DNA of 64,000 nucleotides, taken from positions 1,116,001-1,180,000 of the forward strand of contig NZ_JAKUKA010000001.1 of assembly GCF_023156195.1 (NCBI RefSeq), in the 5' to 3' direction. The notes beneath the pieces are model-generated. The model was not told where the DNA came from, did no database searches, and saw only the letters and a list, made by a program, of their open reading frames with translations. This DNA is from Chitinophaga sedimenti (GTDB taxonomy: Bacteria > Bacteroidota > Bacteroidia > Chitinophagales > Chitinophagaceae). Each line of letters begins with the position of its first letter. Position 1 is the stretch's first letter. Below are positions 52,101-62,972 of the stretch, in pieces. Position numbers and translations under genes: made by a program.

Positions 52101-53152
52101 GCCGGTTTTGGTATCGGGCTGCACGTCTCGCAAAAACTGGCCAAGGCGCATTCCGGGTTGATTTCTTTTGAAACGGAACCGGGGGCAGGCAGCCTGTTTA
52201 AGCTCGCGCTCACAAAAAATACGCATATGTTCGGCGCGGAAATCGCCGTACCGGCGCCACCGGCCGAATCGCGCTTGCTGAATGAGCTGGTCGCCGGCGT
52301 GGGCACAATAATAGGCGACGTGGAGCCGGAACCGCATCATCCCGCCAGGGATATTGAAAAGGTGGTGTCGGGACTGCCGACCATGGTCGTGGTCGACGAT
52401 GATCCCGAACTTCGCTCGTACCTGCACCAGGTTTTTGAGAAAACGTTCACGGTGTATATTGCCAGCGACGGCGAAGCCGGTTACGACCTGATCCGCGAGA
52501 AGTTGCCGGACATCGTGATCAGCGACGTAATGATGGACAAAATGGACGGCATCAGCCTGTGTAAGAAAATCAAAGGTGAAAAACACCTGTCCCATATCCC
52601 CATCATTTTATTAACCGGCAGCGTATCGGAGCAATCGAAAGTGAGCGGTTTCGATGTGGGCGCGGATGATTATATCGGCAAACCCTTTGACCGGAACATA
52701 ATCGTGGCCCGCGTGGAGAACATTCTCCGGGCAAAAAGCCGCATGCAGCAGTACTTCCGGATTCTGTACTGGCCCGGCCAACCATGGGCTTCGACTTTGA
52801 GCATAAGGAGTTTGTAGACAACTGTATTGCCGTGGTCGAACGACATATGGATGATCCCGAATTCGGCATCCGGGCATTTTGCAGGGAGCTGGGCGTAAGT
52901 CACCCTACGTTATACCGGCGCATCAAATCGCTTTCGGGGCTAACCATCGTTGAGTTTATCCGGAGTCTCCGCCTGCGGAAGTCCGCCGAATTATTGATCA
53001 CCACCGGGGCAGCCATCAGTCAGGTGGCGATGCAGACCGGCTTCAACGATATCAAGTACTTCCGGGAGCAGTTCGTCAAGTTGTTCGGGGTAACACCGTC
53101 GAACTTCATTAAAAAGTACCGGCAACCGCTGGGAAACAGGAAGGCAAGGTAG
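49144..53152 (+). CDS. Hybrid two-component regulator (HTCS/SusR type) (multiple frameshifts)
   Basis: One protein of about 1,337 residues spanning the inner membrane, broken by five apparent single-base losses (near 49393, 49786, 50132, 50492 and 52758). A signal peptide is followed by two-component propeller repeats (HGLSNNVITAIFQDHHGFLW, ENVWIGTDGGGIW, GELWISTFAGLSRFN), a Y_Y_Y domain and a membrane helix near residues 760-785. Inside the cell come the kinase (THVSHEFRTPLTLI, NLVSNALKY, DTGAGI), a receiver domain with acceptor Asp in VISDVMMDKMDG and Lys in YIGKPFD, and an AraC-type DNA-binding end (HPTLYRRIKSLSGLTIVEF). Such regulators sense an oligosaccharide in the periplasm and switch on adjacent glycan loci; here GH2 and the second SusC/SusD are the likely targets. 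Confidence 0.92.
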
Positions 53153-53153
53153 A

Positions 53154-53217
53154 ATTTACCCCCTTTTTTTTTTATCATTTACCCCCCTTTTACAGTGCAG
53201 GCCCTTATCTATTTTTA
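53154..53217 (+). promoter_or_regulatory. Probable HTCS operator and promoter of the GH2 gene
   Basis: ATTTACCCCC occurs at 53154-53163 and again at 53177-53187, 23 bases apart, followed 22 bases later by TATTTTTA (53210-53217), a weak match to the -7 element. The same arrangement with ATTTGTCCCC is found before the second susC gene. Two direct sites two helical turns apart suit an AraC-type DNA-binding dimer such as the one at the end of the hybrid regulator. Confidence 0.5.
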
Positions 53218-53243
53218 AGCGTTCCTTAAAAAAAGTAAACGTT

Positions 53244-55655
53244 ATGATAAGAGCAATAGCAGTCGTCGGCACGTGGATGACCCTGTACCTGTTTAGCCCG
53301 CAGGTTGCCAACGCACAGGCGGTTGAGCGGTCGCAGCTGATCTCGGCCGGTTGGAAATTTTTCCTGGGCGAGGCGAATGACGCCGCCAATCCAACATTTA
53401 AAGATGGTAACTGGAAAACAGTAGATCTTCCGCACGACTGGTCAGTGCACCAGCCCTATAATCCCTCCCTCGCGAGCGCGGCCGGTTATCTTCCCGGTGG
53501 CATCGGCTGGTACCGTAAAACGCTGGTGATCGATCCTGCCTATAAGGACAAACAGATAAGCATCTACTTCGAAGGTGTATCCAATAACAGCGAGGTATTT
53601 ATCAATGGTAAAAGCACGGGCAAACGCCCTAACGGTTATATCTCCTTTTCATATGACCTCACGCCTTACCTGAAAGTGGGCGAAACGAACATGCTGGCGG
53701 TGCGGGTAGATCGTACCAAATACAATGATTCCCGCTGGTATGCAGGGTCGGGCATCAGCCGGAATGTGTACCTGCGTGCCACCCATCCCGTGCATTTACA
53801 GCAGTGGGGCACCAACTACTACACCCGCAGCATCGGCAAAGATGGCGCATCCGTGACTATCAGCAGTACCGTGGAAAACAGCAGCGCGCAGGCGGCGAAC
53901 ATTACGCTGCAACAGCGCGTCTGGATAAAAGAACCCTGAAAGTACTGGCCACCGCCACTAAAACGGTAAAACTCGTCGCCGGTGAAAAAGGAGGTGAGTG
54001 TTGCCCTTAAAGTGCCGGGCGCCCGCGCCTGGTCGGTGGCCTCGCCCAACTTATACACCCTGCAAACCACGGTGCAAAAGGGCAAAGCGGTATTGGATAA
54101 AGAACTGACTTCCGTTGGTTTCCGCATCATCCGCTTCGATCCGGATAATGGATTTGCCCTTAATGGCGAATGGATGAAACTGAAAGGCGTTTGTTTGCAC
54201 CACGACGCAGGTGTACTCGGCGCCGCCGTACCCCGGCCGGTATGGGAGCGGAGATTGAAAACGCTGAAAACACTTGGTTGTAACGCCGTAAGGACCAGCC
54301 ACAATCCGGCTAATCCAGACCTGTACGACCTGTGCGACGAACTGGGACTGCTGGTAATGGACGAAGGTTTTGACGAATGGAAGCATCCTAAACGTAAATG
54401 GGTAGAAGGCTGGAACGTGGGAACTCCCGGCTTCGACGGCTATGCGCCGAACTTTGAAGAATGGGGCGAGCGTGACATGGCCGACCTGGTGCTGCGCGAC
54501 AGGCGTCATCCTTCTATTATTATGTGGAGCATCGGTAACGAAGTGGATTATCCCAATGATCCCTACTCACACCCGGTGCTCGATACCGCCACCTTCGGAC
54601 AAAAAGCCTATGGCGGTTATCGTAAGGATGCCCCGGACGCGATGGAACTGGGCGTGATTGCAGAAAAACTGGCCAAAGTGGTGAAAACGCACGATACTAC
54701 CCGTCCCGTTACGGCGGCGCTGGCAGGTGTAATCATGAGTAACTATACCGGTTATCCCGGTGCGCTGGATGTTGCGGGTTACAACTATACGGAGAACCGT
54801 TACGTACAGGACCATAAAACTTATCCTAAGCGCATTATTTACGGCAGCGAAAACCGCCACGACTTTGCCGCCTGGAAGGCAGTGCGTGACAGCAAAAACA
54901 TTTTCGGACAGTTTCTCTGGACCGGTATCGATTACCTGGGTGAGTCCGGGCCATGGCCATCGAGGGGTTTTTATTCCGGGTTGATGGATTTTGGCGGATT
55001 CGTAAAGCCATTGGGTTACTACCGCAGGTCATTGTGGGCGGAGGAGCCGGTGATTTACGTAGGTGCTATTGCCCGCGGCCGGGGAAGCAGGGGGCAAATG
55101 ACCAATGCACCCGCCCTCTGGAACTTTGAAGCCGGCGATACCGTGAGGGTAGTGGCGTATACCAACGCTGCCCAGGCAAAACTGCTGCTGAACGGTAAAG
55201 AGGTGGGCGCCGCCCGTGCCCACGACGATGCTACCGGCGTAATATTCTGGGACGTTGCCTACCAGCCGGGTAAACTGGAAGCCGTGGCCCTGAATAATGG
55301 CGCTGCGGTGGCCAATATGACGATCCAGACGTCGGGCCGCCCGTTCCGGTTGCTGGCAACCAACGCAGGCAGCGGCGACGTGGCCCAGGTAGTTGTAACC
55401 GTAGTGGATGAAGAAAACCGCCCCGTAGTACTGGCGGATAATAATATTACCTGCACCATCGAGGGGCAGGCCAAACTCCCGGGACTGGAAGGTGGTGACA
55501 ATACCGACATGGGCGATTATACCGATAATAAACAACGCGCATACATGGGCAGACTGTTGGCCTATCTCCAACCTGCGCAAAAGGCAGGAGCGGTTAAAGT
55601 GACATTTTCTAGCCCGTATTTGCAACCGGTAACGCTGACGTTACCGGCCCGCTAA
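53244..55655 (+). CDS. GH2 family glycosidase, probable beta-galactosidase (frameshifted)
   Basis: Exported glycosidase of about 803 residues with a signal peptide ending near residue 27. The N-terminal jelly-roll carries LPHDWSVHQPY and GGIGWYRKTL; the TIM barrel has LKGVCLHHDAGVLGAA and NAVRTSHNPANPDLYDLCDE. The acid/base Glu is in MWSIGNEVDYP near residue 432 and the nucleophile Glu in IIYGSENRHD near 535. A C-terminal DUF4982-like/Ig part ends in LPGLEGGDNTDMGDYTDN. GH2 includes galactosidases, glucuronidases and others; the activity cannot be fixed from sequence by eye. Breaks lie near 53920 (one C missing from CCTGG) and in the A run near 53982 (one extra or two missing). The gene follows the hybrid regulator on the same strand. 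Confidence 0.87.
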
Positions 55656-56104
55656 GAAGGTTGATGGGGACAAATCGCTGATAATGAATCATGTTTGATT
55701 TATTGCAGGTCGAATTTGTCCCCCTTTTTTACGATTTGTCCCCTCTCTTGCTGAACGATTAAGCGCTACTTTACAAATGCAATAGAACGATTTAATTCCA
55801 CAAACTGATGGTTTAATCCTTAATACCCACGCGTATGAAAACGAATACCTTCCATACATGTCGGCTTGCCGGCGCCGCGACTAACGGCGTCAATATAAAG
55901 GGATTCCACTGCCAGCTTTCCAGATAGCAACGCACATCACCAACATAAACTGTGAACTATTGATTATCGTATGAATATGAACAGTCTACCTCTTTCCATG
56001 TTGAACGCCGTACCGCTGCCCACGTTGCAGGTGCGGCTGAGTGTTCGCCCGAATCGTTCCGCGGACGGTTCGTTTTTCTTAAACCGCTCTAAATCTTGCT
56101 TGTA
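55656..56104 (+). promoter_or_regulatory. Regulatory region of the second SusC/SusD pair
   Basis: Holds ATTTGTCCCC at 55714-55724 and 55734-55743 (20 bases apart), an inverted copy GGGGACAAAT at 55666-55675, and TACTTTA at 55767-55773, placed 23 bases after the last direct copy like the element before GH2. The remaining ~330 bases up to the susC ATG show no gene or other clear signal and probably form the leader. Confidence 0.5.
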
Positions 56105-59100
56105 ATGAAAATTTGCACGTATCCACGGAGACGTACTGCTGCTCCGTTCTTTATCCGTATACTGAGCTGCGCGCCACTGCTGCTCCTATTAATGATGTTA
56201 ACCGGCCAGGCTTCCGCACAAACCATCCCTGTAAAAGGGGAGGTGTTGGACACTGCCAGGCGCGGTGTGTCCGAAGCGACCGTCCAGGTAAAAGGTACAT
56301 CTACCGGCGTTTGGACTGATGCTTCCGGCAAATTTACCATCAATGCCTCCAGGGGTGCTATCCTCCTCATTTCCTCCGTAGGTTATGCACCGCAGGAAGT
56401 AACCGTGAACGGTGAATCTGCGGGCACTATCATATTAAAACCCTTCAGCACCGACCTCACCGACGTAGTGGTGGTAGGTTTTGGTACGCAGAAAAAGTGA
56501 ACCTGACCGGTTCTGTATCTACTGTAACCTCCAAACAGCTGGCCGACAGGCCGGTGCGTAGTGCATCGCAGGCCTTACAGGGGCTCGCAACAGGGCTGAA
56601 CATTTCCCAGAATAACGGTTCGCTGGAAAGCAACCCAAGTATCAATATACGTGGTCTGGGTACGATCGGAACTTCCTCTTCCAGCCCGCTGATCCTGGTG
56701 GATGGTATGGAAGGTTCCCTGAACGCGATCAACCCGCAGGATATTGAAACCATTTCTGTACTGAAAGATGCATCTGCTTCCGCCGTGTACGGTTCCCGCG
56801 CCGCATTCGGCGTGGTACTGATCACCACCAAAAAAGGCAAGGCAGGCAAACCCAGTCTGAATTATAATAACAGCTTCCGTTCTTCCCGCCCGGTATTGCT
56901 GCCAAAACAAATGGATTCTTACACGTTCGCCCTGTACTGGAACGACGGTAATACCAACGCAGGCAGCGGAGCGTTCTTCTCGCCCGAGCACCTGCAGCGT
57001 ATTAAAGATTACCAGGACGGAACCAACAAAAACAGCATTATTCCTAACCCGACCAACCCCACCCGCTGGGCCGACGGTTACGGTTTTGGTAATGCCAACG
57101 TAGACTGGTATGGTGAGATGTACAAGAGTTCAGCGTTTTCCCAGGAGCACAACCTCAGCCTCCAGGGTGGTACTGATCGCATCAGCTATTACCTCTCCGG
57201 CAACGCCATGAAGCAGGCAGGTATGATGCGTTTCAACACGGACCATTATGACCGTTACGGCATCACCGCTAAAGTAAGCGGTAAAATATCCGACGAAGTC
57301 ACGGTGAACTACACCAACCGTTTCATTTATGAAGGATACGATCGTCCGTCTGCCATGACCGACGGTTTTTACCAGGACCTGGGCAGGCAGGGCTGGCCTA
57401 CATTGCCTTTGTATGATCCCAATGGTTTCCTGTACAGTGCCCCTTCTCCCGCATTGAAAATGAGGGACGGCGGCCAGGACGCCAACCAGCGTTCCTGGAA
57501 CTACCAGCAGCTGCAGATCGTGGCTGAGCCTATCGCAGGCTGGAAAACGTTCGCGGAACTGAACTACCGTTCCCGCACCGATTTCCGTCACTGGGATGTA
57601 CAGAAAATCTACAACCACGACGTAGCCGGTAACCCATACATCTATGATGCATATTCAGAAGTATATGAATATGGTTATAAAGAGAACTACTTCAACACGA
57701 ACATCTATTCAGAATACAGCAAACGTTTTGCGCAGAAGCACAACACGAAATTCATGCTCGGTTTCCAGTCGGAGCTGACCAAATATCGTGACCTGAGCGC
57801 TGTTCGCCAGGGTGTGATCGTACCGGGTAATCCTACGCTGAACACTACTTCCGGCGTAAACAACGCAGGTACCGTGGTGCCTCCGGGCGTTTCCGGCCAG
57901 TACCAGAACTGGGGTATCCGGGGCTTCTTCGGTCGTTTGAACTATGATTACGATGGCCGTTACCTGCTGGAAGCGAACATGCGTTACGACGCCTCTTCCA
58001 GGTTCCGTTCCGATAGCCGCTGGGGGCTCTTCCCGTCTGTGTCTGCAGGTTGGAACATTACCCAGGAAGCTTTCGCGCAGGATTGGTCTAACGTGGTTAG
58101 CCTGCTGAAACTCCGTGGTTCTTATGGTGAGTTGGGTAACCAGAATACCAACAACTGGTATCCTACTTATGTAACCATGCCGGTGGGCACCGCAAACGGC
58201 GCCTGGTTAATCAATGGCGTGCGTCCGAACACGGCCAGCGCTCCCGGCCTGGTGAGTTCCACGCTTACATGGGAAACCATCAAAAGTTCCAACGTTGGTA
58301 TAGATTTCGGTTTCCTGAAAAACAGGCTGACCGGTTCATTCGAGGTGTTCGAGCGTAAAACGCTCAACATGGTGGGCCCTGCCCCGGAACTGCCCGTATC
58401 ACTGGGTACTGCTGTTCCGCAAACCAACAATACCGACTTGAAAACCCGCGGTTTTGAAGCGGAAGTAACCTGGAACGATCGCCTGGACAATGGTCTGAAC
58501 TACAGCTTCCGTTTCCTGCTGTCTGACTTCCAGACAACCGTTACCCGTTATCCGAATAAAACCGGCGCCCTCAGCACTTACCGCGAAGGCCAGAAACTCG
58601 GCGACATCTGGGGCCTGACGACGATCGGCATTGCGAAAAGCCAGGAAGAAATGGACGGTCATCTGAATAAACTGACCAACGGCGGCCAGAGCGCTATCGG
58701 TAACCAGTGGGGTGCAGGTGATATCATGTATAAAGATATCAACGGTGATGGCAAGATCGATAAAGGTAACTCGACCGAAGGTAATCCCGGTGACCTGAGC
58801 GTGATCGGCAACAGCACTCCGCGTTACACTTTTGGTTTCGATGCAAATGCCAGCTGGAAAGGCTTCGATGTACGCGCATTCTTCCAGGGTGTTATGAAAC
58901 GCGATTACTGGCAGGGCAGCTACTTCTTCTGGGGTGCCACCAACAACATCTGGTGGTCGACCGGTTTCAAGGAGCATGAAGATTACTTCCGCGCCGATGA
59001 AAGCCATCCGCTTGGCCAAAACCTGAATTCTTACTACGCCCGTCCGCTGTTTAACAGTGGCCGTAACCAGAAACACAAACCCGCTACCTGCAGGATGCTT

Positions 59101-59324
59101 CTTATATCCGTCTGAAAAACCTGCAGATCGGCTACACCGTACCAGCCAACATCACCAGCAAACTGCGCATGCAGAACCTGCGTGTGTACCTGTCTGGCGA
59201 AAACCTGTGGACCGGTACTAAAACCGCTACCATGTTCGATCCGGAAACAATCGACGGTGGCTCGGGCGGTAGCGTTTACCCGCTGCAAAAAGTGATTGCT
59301 GGTGGTATCAGTGTAACCTTCTAA
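56105..59324 (+). CDS. SusC/RagA TonB-linked transporter without STN domain (frameshifted)
   Basis: Outer-membrane porin of about 1,073 residues. A signal peptide ending QASAQ is followed directly by the carboxypeptidase-like domain (IPVKGEVLDTARRGVSEATVQVKG, broken here only by line of reading), then the TonB box/plug (VVVVGFGTQKKVNLTGSV, SVLKDASASAVYGSRAAFGV) and the barrel, ending in ISVTF. The absence of an STN domain fits control by the hybrid regulator instead of a sigma/FecR pair. Breaks: near 56495 (A run one short, splitting FGTQKK from VNLTG) and near 59077 (A run one short, affecting the last ~80 residues). The partner susD starts 10 bases after the stop. Confidence 0.92.
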
Positions 59325-59334
59325 ACTAACGAAC

Positions 59335-61320
59335 ATGAAATTGCTGAATAACTATAAAAGTGTTATTGCCGCTGGCCTCGTAGCCACCACGGTGTTTGCC
59401 GCTTCCTGTACCAAAGTGTTGGAGCAGCAGCCCCCATCCGCTATCATTCCTGAAAATTACCTGAACGAAGAATCGCAGCTGGCGGCATATGCCATTGCGC
59501 GATATGATATCCTGCCTTCACATGGCAACTGGAGCTTCGGCACGTTTGGTACCGATGGCAATACCGATAATATGGCCACACCCACCATCAACGAACGCTG
59601 GGTACCGGGCCAATGGCGTGTAGGCGCTGAAGGTGGCGACTGGAGCTTTGGGAACATCTACCAGATGAACTACTTCCTCGAAAAAGTGATCCCGAAATGG
59701 ACGGCCAAACAGATTATTGGTAACACCACCAACATCGACCATTATATTGGTGAGATGTATTTCCTGCGCGCTTTCGAATACTTTAATAAACTGCAGGCGC
59801 TGGGTGATTTCCCGATCGTGCGTTCGGTACTGCCCGATAGCCGCGAACCGCTGGTAGCAGCGAGCCAGCGTGCGCCGCGCACGGAAGTGGCGCGCTTCAT
59901 CCTGTCGGACCTGGATTCTGCGATTACATTATTGCAGACCAGCTCACCCAACGGAAAAAGCCGTATATCCAAACCCGTTGCACAGTTGTTCAAGTCAAGG
60001 GTAGCCCTGTACGAAGGCACCTGGCTGAAGTACTTCAAAGGAACGGCGCTGGTACCAAATGGTCCGGGCTGGCCTGGTAAGGAAAAATCTTACAATGCAA
60101 ACTACCAGTTCAAATCCGGCAGCATCGATGGTGAGATCGAGTTCTTCCTGAACGAGGCGATGGTGGCTTCAAAAGCGGTAGCCGATGCGGTACAGCTGGT
60201 CAATAACACAGGCATCATCGAGTCGCCTAACAATGAAAATCCTTATTTCAATATGTTTAGCGCGGTGAACATGTCTGGCTACAGCGAAGTATTGCTCTGG
60301 CGCCAGTATGCCACTGCCATCGTTACGCACAACGTGCCGGTATACGCACAGAGCGGCAACTACGGTGTAGGTCTTACTAAAAGCATGGTAGAAAGCTTCC
60401 TGATGGCAAATGGTTTACCCATTTACGCCGCCGGCAGCGGTTACCAGGGCGATGACTCCCTGCAAACCATCCGCGCTGACCGCGACGGCCGCCTGCAATT
60501 GTTTTTGAAACAACCAGGACAGCGCAACATCCTGCTGAACGCTACCGCGGGTACGCATGGTACTGCGATAGAACCGATCCCGCAAATCTGGGTATCCAGC
60601 TGGGAAAGCAAGTACTCTACAGGTTACGCTATCCGTAAGGGGCTGAGCTACGATGGCGCGCAGACCAACAACGGTCAGGGTTTCACCGGCAGCATCACCT
60701 TCAGGGCGAGCGAAGCTTACCTGAACTATATAGAAGCTTCTTACGAAAAAACCGGCGCACTGGACGTAACCGCGATGGATTACTGGCAGAAACTGCGCGC
60801 CCGTGCAAAAGTGAGCACCGATATTGCCGCTACCATTGCTGCTACCGAAATGGCGAAAGAAACACAGGATTGGGGCGCTTACTCTGCCAACCAGCTGATA
60901 AACCCTACCCTGTACAACATTCGCCGCGAACGTCGTAACGAATTAATGGCGGAAGGCCTGCGTATGATGGACCTGAAACGTTGGAGAGCGCTGGATCAGA
61001 TGATCGCCACACCTTACCACGTAGAAGGTTTTAAACTGTGGGGCCCGATGAGAAACTGGTATACACCTGCACAACTGGTGTACGGTGGTGGCAATTCTGC
61101 CGCCGTAGTGTCCGACCCGGCACTGAGCCAATACCTGCGTCCCTACGAGATCCGCAATAACGCTATCGGCTACAACGGCGTACGCTGGAACCTGGCGCAC
61201 TACCTGAGCCCGATCGCGATCCAGCACTTCACGATCACCGCCAATGGTGCTGATCTCGGTACATCGCCGATTTATCAGAACCCGGGCTGGCCGATGGTGG
61301 CTGGACAGGGTGTTCAATAG
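59335..61320 (+). CDS. SusD/RagB surface lipoprotein
   Basis: An intact 661-residue lipoprotein (lipobox VFAASCTK), on the large side for the family. TPR-type segments include IGEMYFLRAFEYFNKLQALGD; the C-terminal block has NIRRERRNELMAEGLRMMDL followed by KRWRALDQM. It would capture the glycan at the cell surface for the SusC partner just upstream. The neighbouring GH2 and GH29 enzymes suggest a galactose- and fucose-containing glycan. A terminator follows 30 bases after the stop. Confidence 0.94.
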   Translation: MKLLNNYKSVIAAGLVATTVFAASCTKVLEQQPPSAIIPENYLNEESQLAAYAIARYDILPSHGNWSFGTFGTDGNTDNMATPTINERWVPGQWRVGAEGGDWSFGNIYQMNYFLEKVIPKWTAKQIIGNTTNIDHYIGEMYFLRAFEYFNKLQALGDFPIVRSVLPDSREPLVAASQRAPRTEVARFILSDLDSAITLLQTSSPNGKSRISKPVAQLFKSRVALYEGTWLKYFKGTALVPNGPGWPGKEKSYNANYQFKSGSIDGEIEFFLNEAMVASKAVADAVQLVNNTGIIESPNNENPYFNMFSAVNMSGYSEVLLWRQYATAIVTHNVPVYAQSGNYGVGLTKSMVESFLMANGLPIYAAGSGYQGDDSLQTIRADRDGRLQLFLKQPGQRNILLNATAGTHGTAIEPIPQIWVSSWESKYSTGYAIRKGLSYDGAQTNNGQGFTGSITFRASEAYLNYIEASYEKTGALDVTAMDYWQKLRARAKVSTDIAATIAATEMAKETQDWGAYSANQLINPTLYNIRRERRNELMAEGLRMMDLKRWRALDQMIATPYHVEGFKLWGPMRNWYTPAQLVYGGGNSAAVVSDPALSQYLRPYEIRNNAIGYNGVRWNLAHYLSPIAIQHFTITANGADLGTSPIYQNPGWPMVAGQGVQ

Positions 61321-61352
61321 CATTGTTTACGAATCACAGATAGAAAAGGATA

Positions 61353-61386
61353 GATCCCGTCACGAAAGTGGCGGGGTCTTTTTTTT
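61353..61386 (+). terminator. Rho-independent terminator
   Basis: GATCCCGTCAC pairs with GTGGCGGGGTC (with G-U pairs) around the loop gaaa, then a run of eight T. Confidence 0.85.
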
Positions 61387-61722
61387 ATGCAGCATAAATA
61401 GCCAGCCCCAGTTGCCCCCAGGTAACGGGGGGCTTTCCTATAGGGATCCTCTATACATCCTATATGCTGATCCGCTGAAACCCGCCACCATGCTACCCCA
61501 CCTTATAGGATCCATACAGGATGCATATAGGATGTCCGAACTATATTCAGTATTCTAAATAGTTAATACGAGGTGTATGCTGCAATAGCAAAGGTCTATA
61601 TGATTGATTGTTAAGCATAAACAAAATATAAATATAATTGGTACAAGTTTTACCCCACGCCAGTAAAGGGTTTCAGCCGATCAGGCACCGTTCATACGTC
61701 CAAAATGGGGGTCACTACAGCG
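61387..61722. other. Intergenic region with a distant inverted repeat
   Basis: No gene seen. CATCCTATATGC at 61456-61467 is the exact reverse complement of GCATATAGGATG at 61523-61534, 55 bases away, and variants of TATAGGATCC flank both arms, so the stretch 61440-61540 can fold back on itself. The AT-rich remainder shows nothing I can name. Confidence 0.5.
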
Positions 61723-61723
61723 T

Positions 61724-61966
61724 TTATGCAGCTTCGTTACATCGTAACCCATATCGGTATTTCACGATAGTATCTTTGTAAAACGTCACCCAAAAGGGGT
61801 GAAATCCCAGCCTGTCGATCGTCGTAAGATGGAGGCCAGGCGCGGTAAGTTTTTTGACATATTGGTTAAGAAAATGGTCTGCTTTATCATATATAGGTAA
61901 GGGGGATTTGTATTCCTCAACCGGCTGAAAGCGGCCAGTTTGTATGAGTACACGCATTTTGCTCAT
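61724..61966 (-). CDS. Possible small protein coupled to the AraC gene
   Basis: An 80-residue open frame (MSKMRVLIQTGRF...) whose ATG overlaps the stop of the AraC gene in the arrangement ATGA, a common sign of translational coupling. No signal peptide, membrane segment or known motif is seen, and I do not recognise it. The composition is unremarkable. It could equally be chance, since the region beyond is AT-rich and non-coding. Confidence 0.3.
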   Translation of the reverse strand: MSKMRVLIQTGRFQPVEEYKSPLPIYDKADHFLNQYVKKLTAPGLHLTTIDRLGFHPFWVTFYKDTIVKYRYGLRCNEAA

Positions 61967-62840
61967 ATCACGTTCAACGACCTGTTCTGCAACCGGTACT
62001 GGTTCGGCGTCATCCCCGTCACTTTTTTAAACACCTTCGAAAAGTGGGGTAGGCTTTCAAACCCAAGCTGCTCCGCAATATCCGCATATGGCGTACTGCT
62101 GGTAGCGATCAGGTACTGTGCGCGCTCTATCCGTTTTTCATGCACATAGCTCAGCGGCCGCATGCCGGTAAACTTCTGGAACTGGCGCGAAAAGTAATCC
62201 TGGTGCTGGGTTACACGTGCTGCCAGGTGCGCAATGGTCAGCTTTTCGGCCAGGTGCAGCTGTATATAGGAAATGGTGTCCAGTATTTTAGAAGGGATGA
62301 TCTGTGCCCCCGTTTGCCGCGCATTACTCACGAACCGGGACAGCAGTTGCAACAATATGCCCTGTGTTTCAAGGTACACCGCGTCGCTCTGGAGGTTGTT
62401 TAATTCACGGTACTCGCGGTAATAGGCGTCTTTTCATACACCTTCGGGTTGTCCGACCTGTTAATGCCTCTGCCCGGGTTGATGGCCAGCATCCTTTTAA
62501 AATTGGCGATATCGGTGTCAGTGGCGGGCAGCTTCATTAGCTGGCGGCTGTTGTAAAAGAGCGAGATGCCGTCCGGGGCCGCTTCAAAAAACTGGATAAA
62601 GTACTGGCTGAGGTACGAAGGGCAACTGAGGTTGCACAGGGTAAAGCTCGGAATAAGATAAATATGACCGGGTTCCAGCGTTACCTTGTCGCGCTCCCCC
62701 GATACCATGCCTTCGCCGTCGTCGATATAGTACATCCTGTAGTAGGGACTAATCACGTGTTTGTAGTTCCATTGGGCGTTCAGGCGAACATGGTCTACAT
62801 GGAGTAAGGAGAAAGCGTGTTTCAGGAGGCGGCTGCTCAT
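61963..62840 (-). CDS. AraC-family regulator (frameshifted)
   Basis: Regulator of about 292 residues. The N-terminal sensor has PYYRMYYIDDGEGMVSGERD and LEPGHIYLIPSFTLCNLS, typical of AraC cupins; the C-terminal DNA-binding domain has LTIAHLAARVTQHQDYFSRQF and YADIAEQLGFESLPHFSKVF followed by TGMTPNQYR. One base is missing in an A/T run near 62433, joining VYEKDAYYREYRELNNLQS when repaired. It is divergent from the GH29 gene with 132 bases between them, so it is the likely regulator of that gene. It is not a close relative of the two AraC regulators in the first half of the window. Confidence 0.88.
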
Positions 62841-62972
62841 GGCATGAAAATAAGGAATATAGTGATAGGGCAGAAGGTCGGATTTGAATAAAATAAAGTC
62901 TTATTTATAGTGCGTGGAAAAACGGCGTTAGGGTTATTTTGAGACCATTCCACCAAATCCCGCGTTGCGTAT

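Noticed and set aside
61771-61778. TATCTTTG as a promoter
   Set aside because: A perfect -7-like word on the plus strand, but no plus-strand gene follows for over a kilobase and no -33 element is present.
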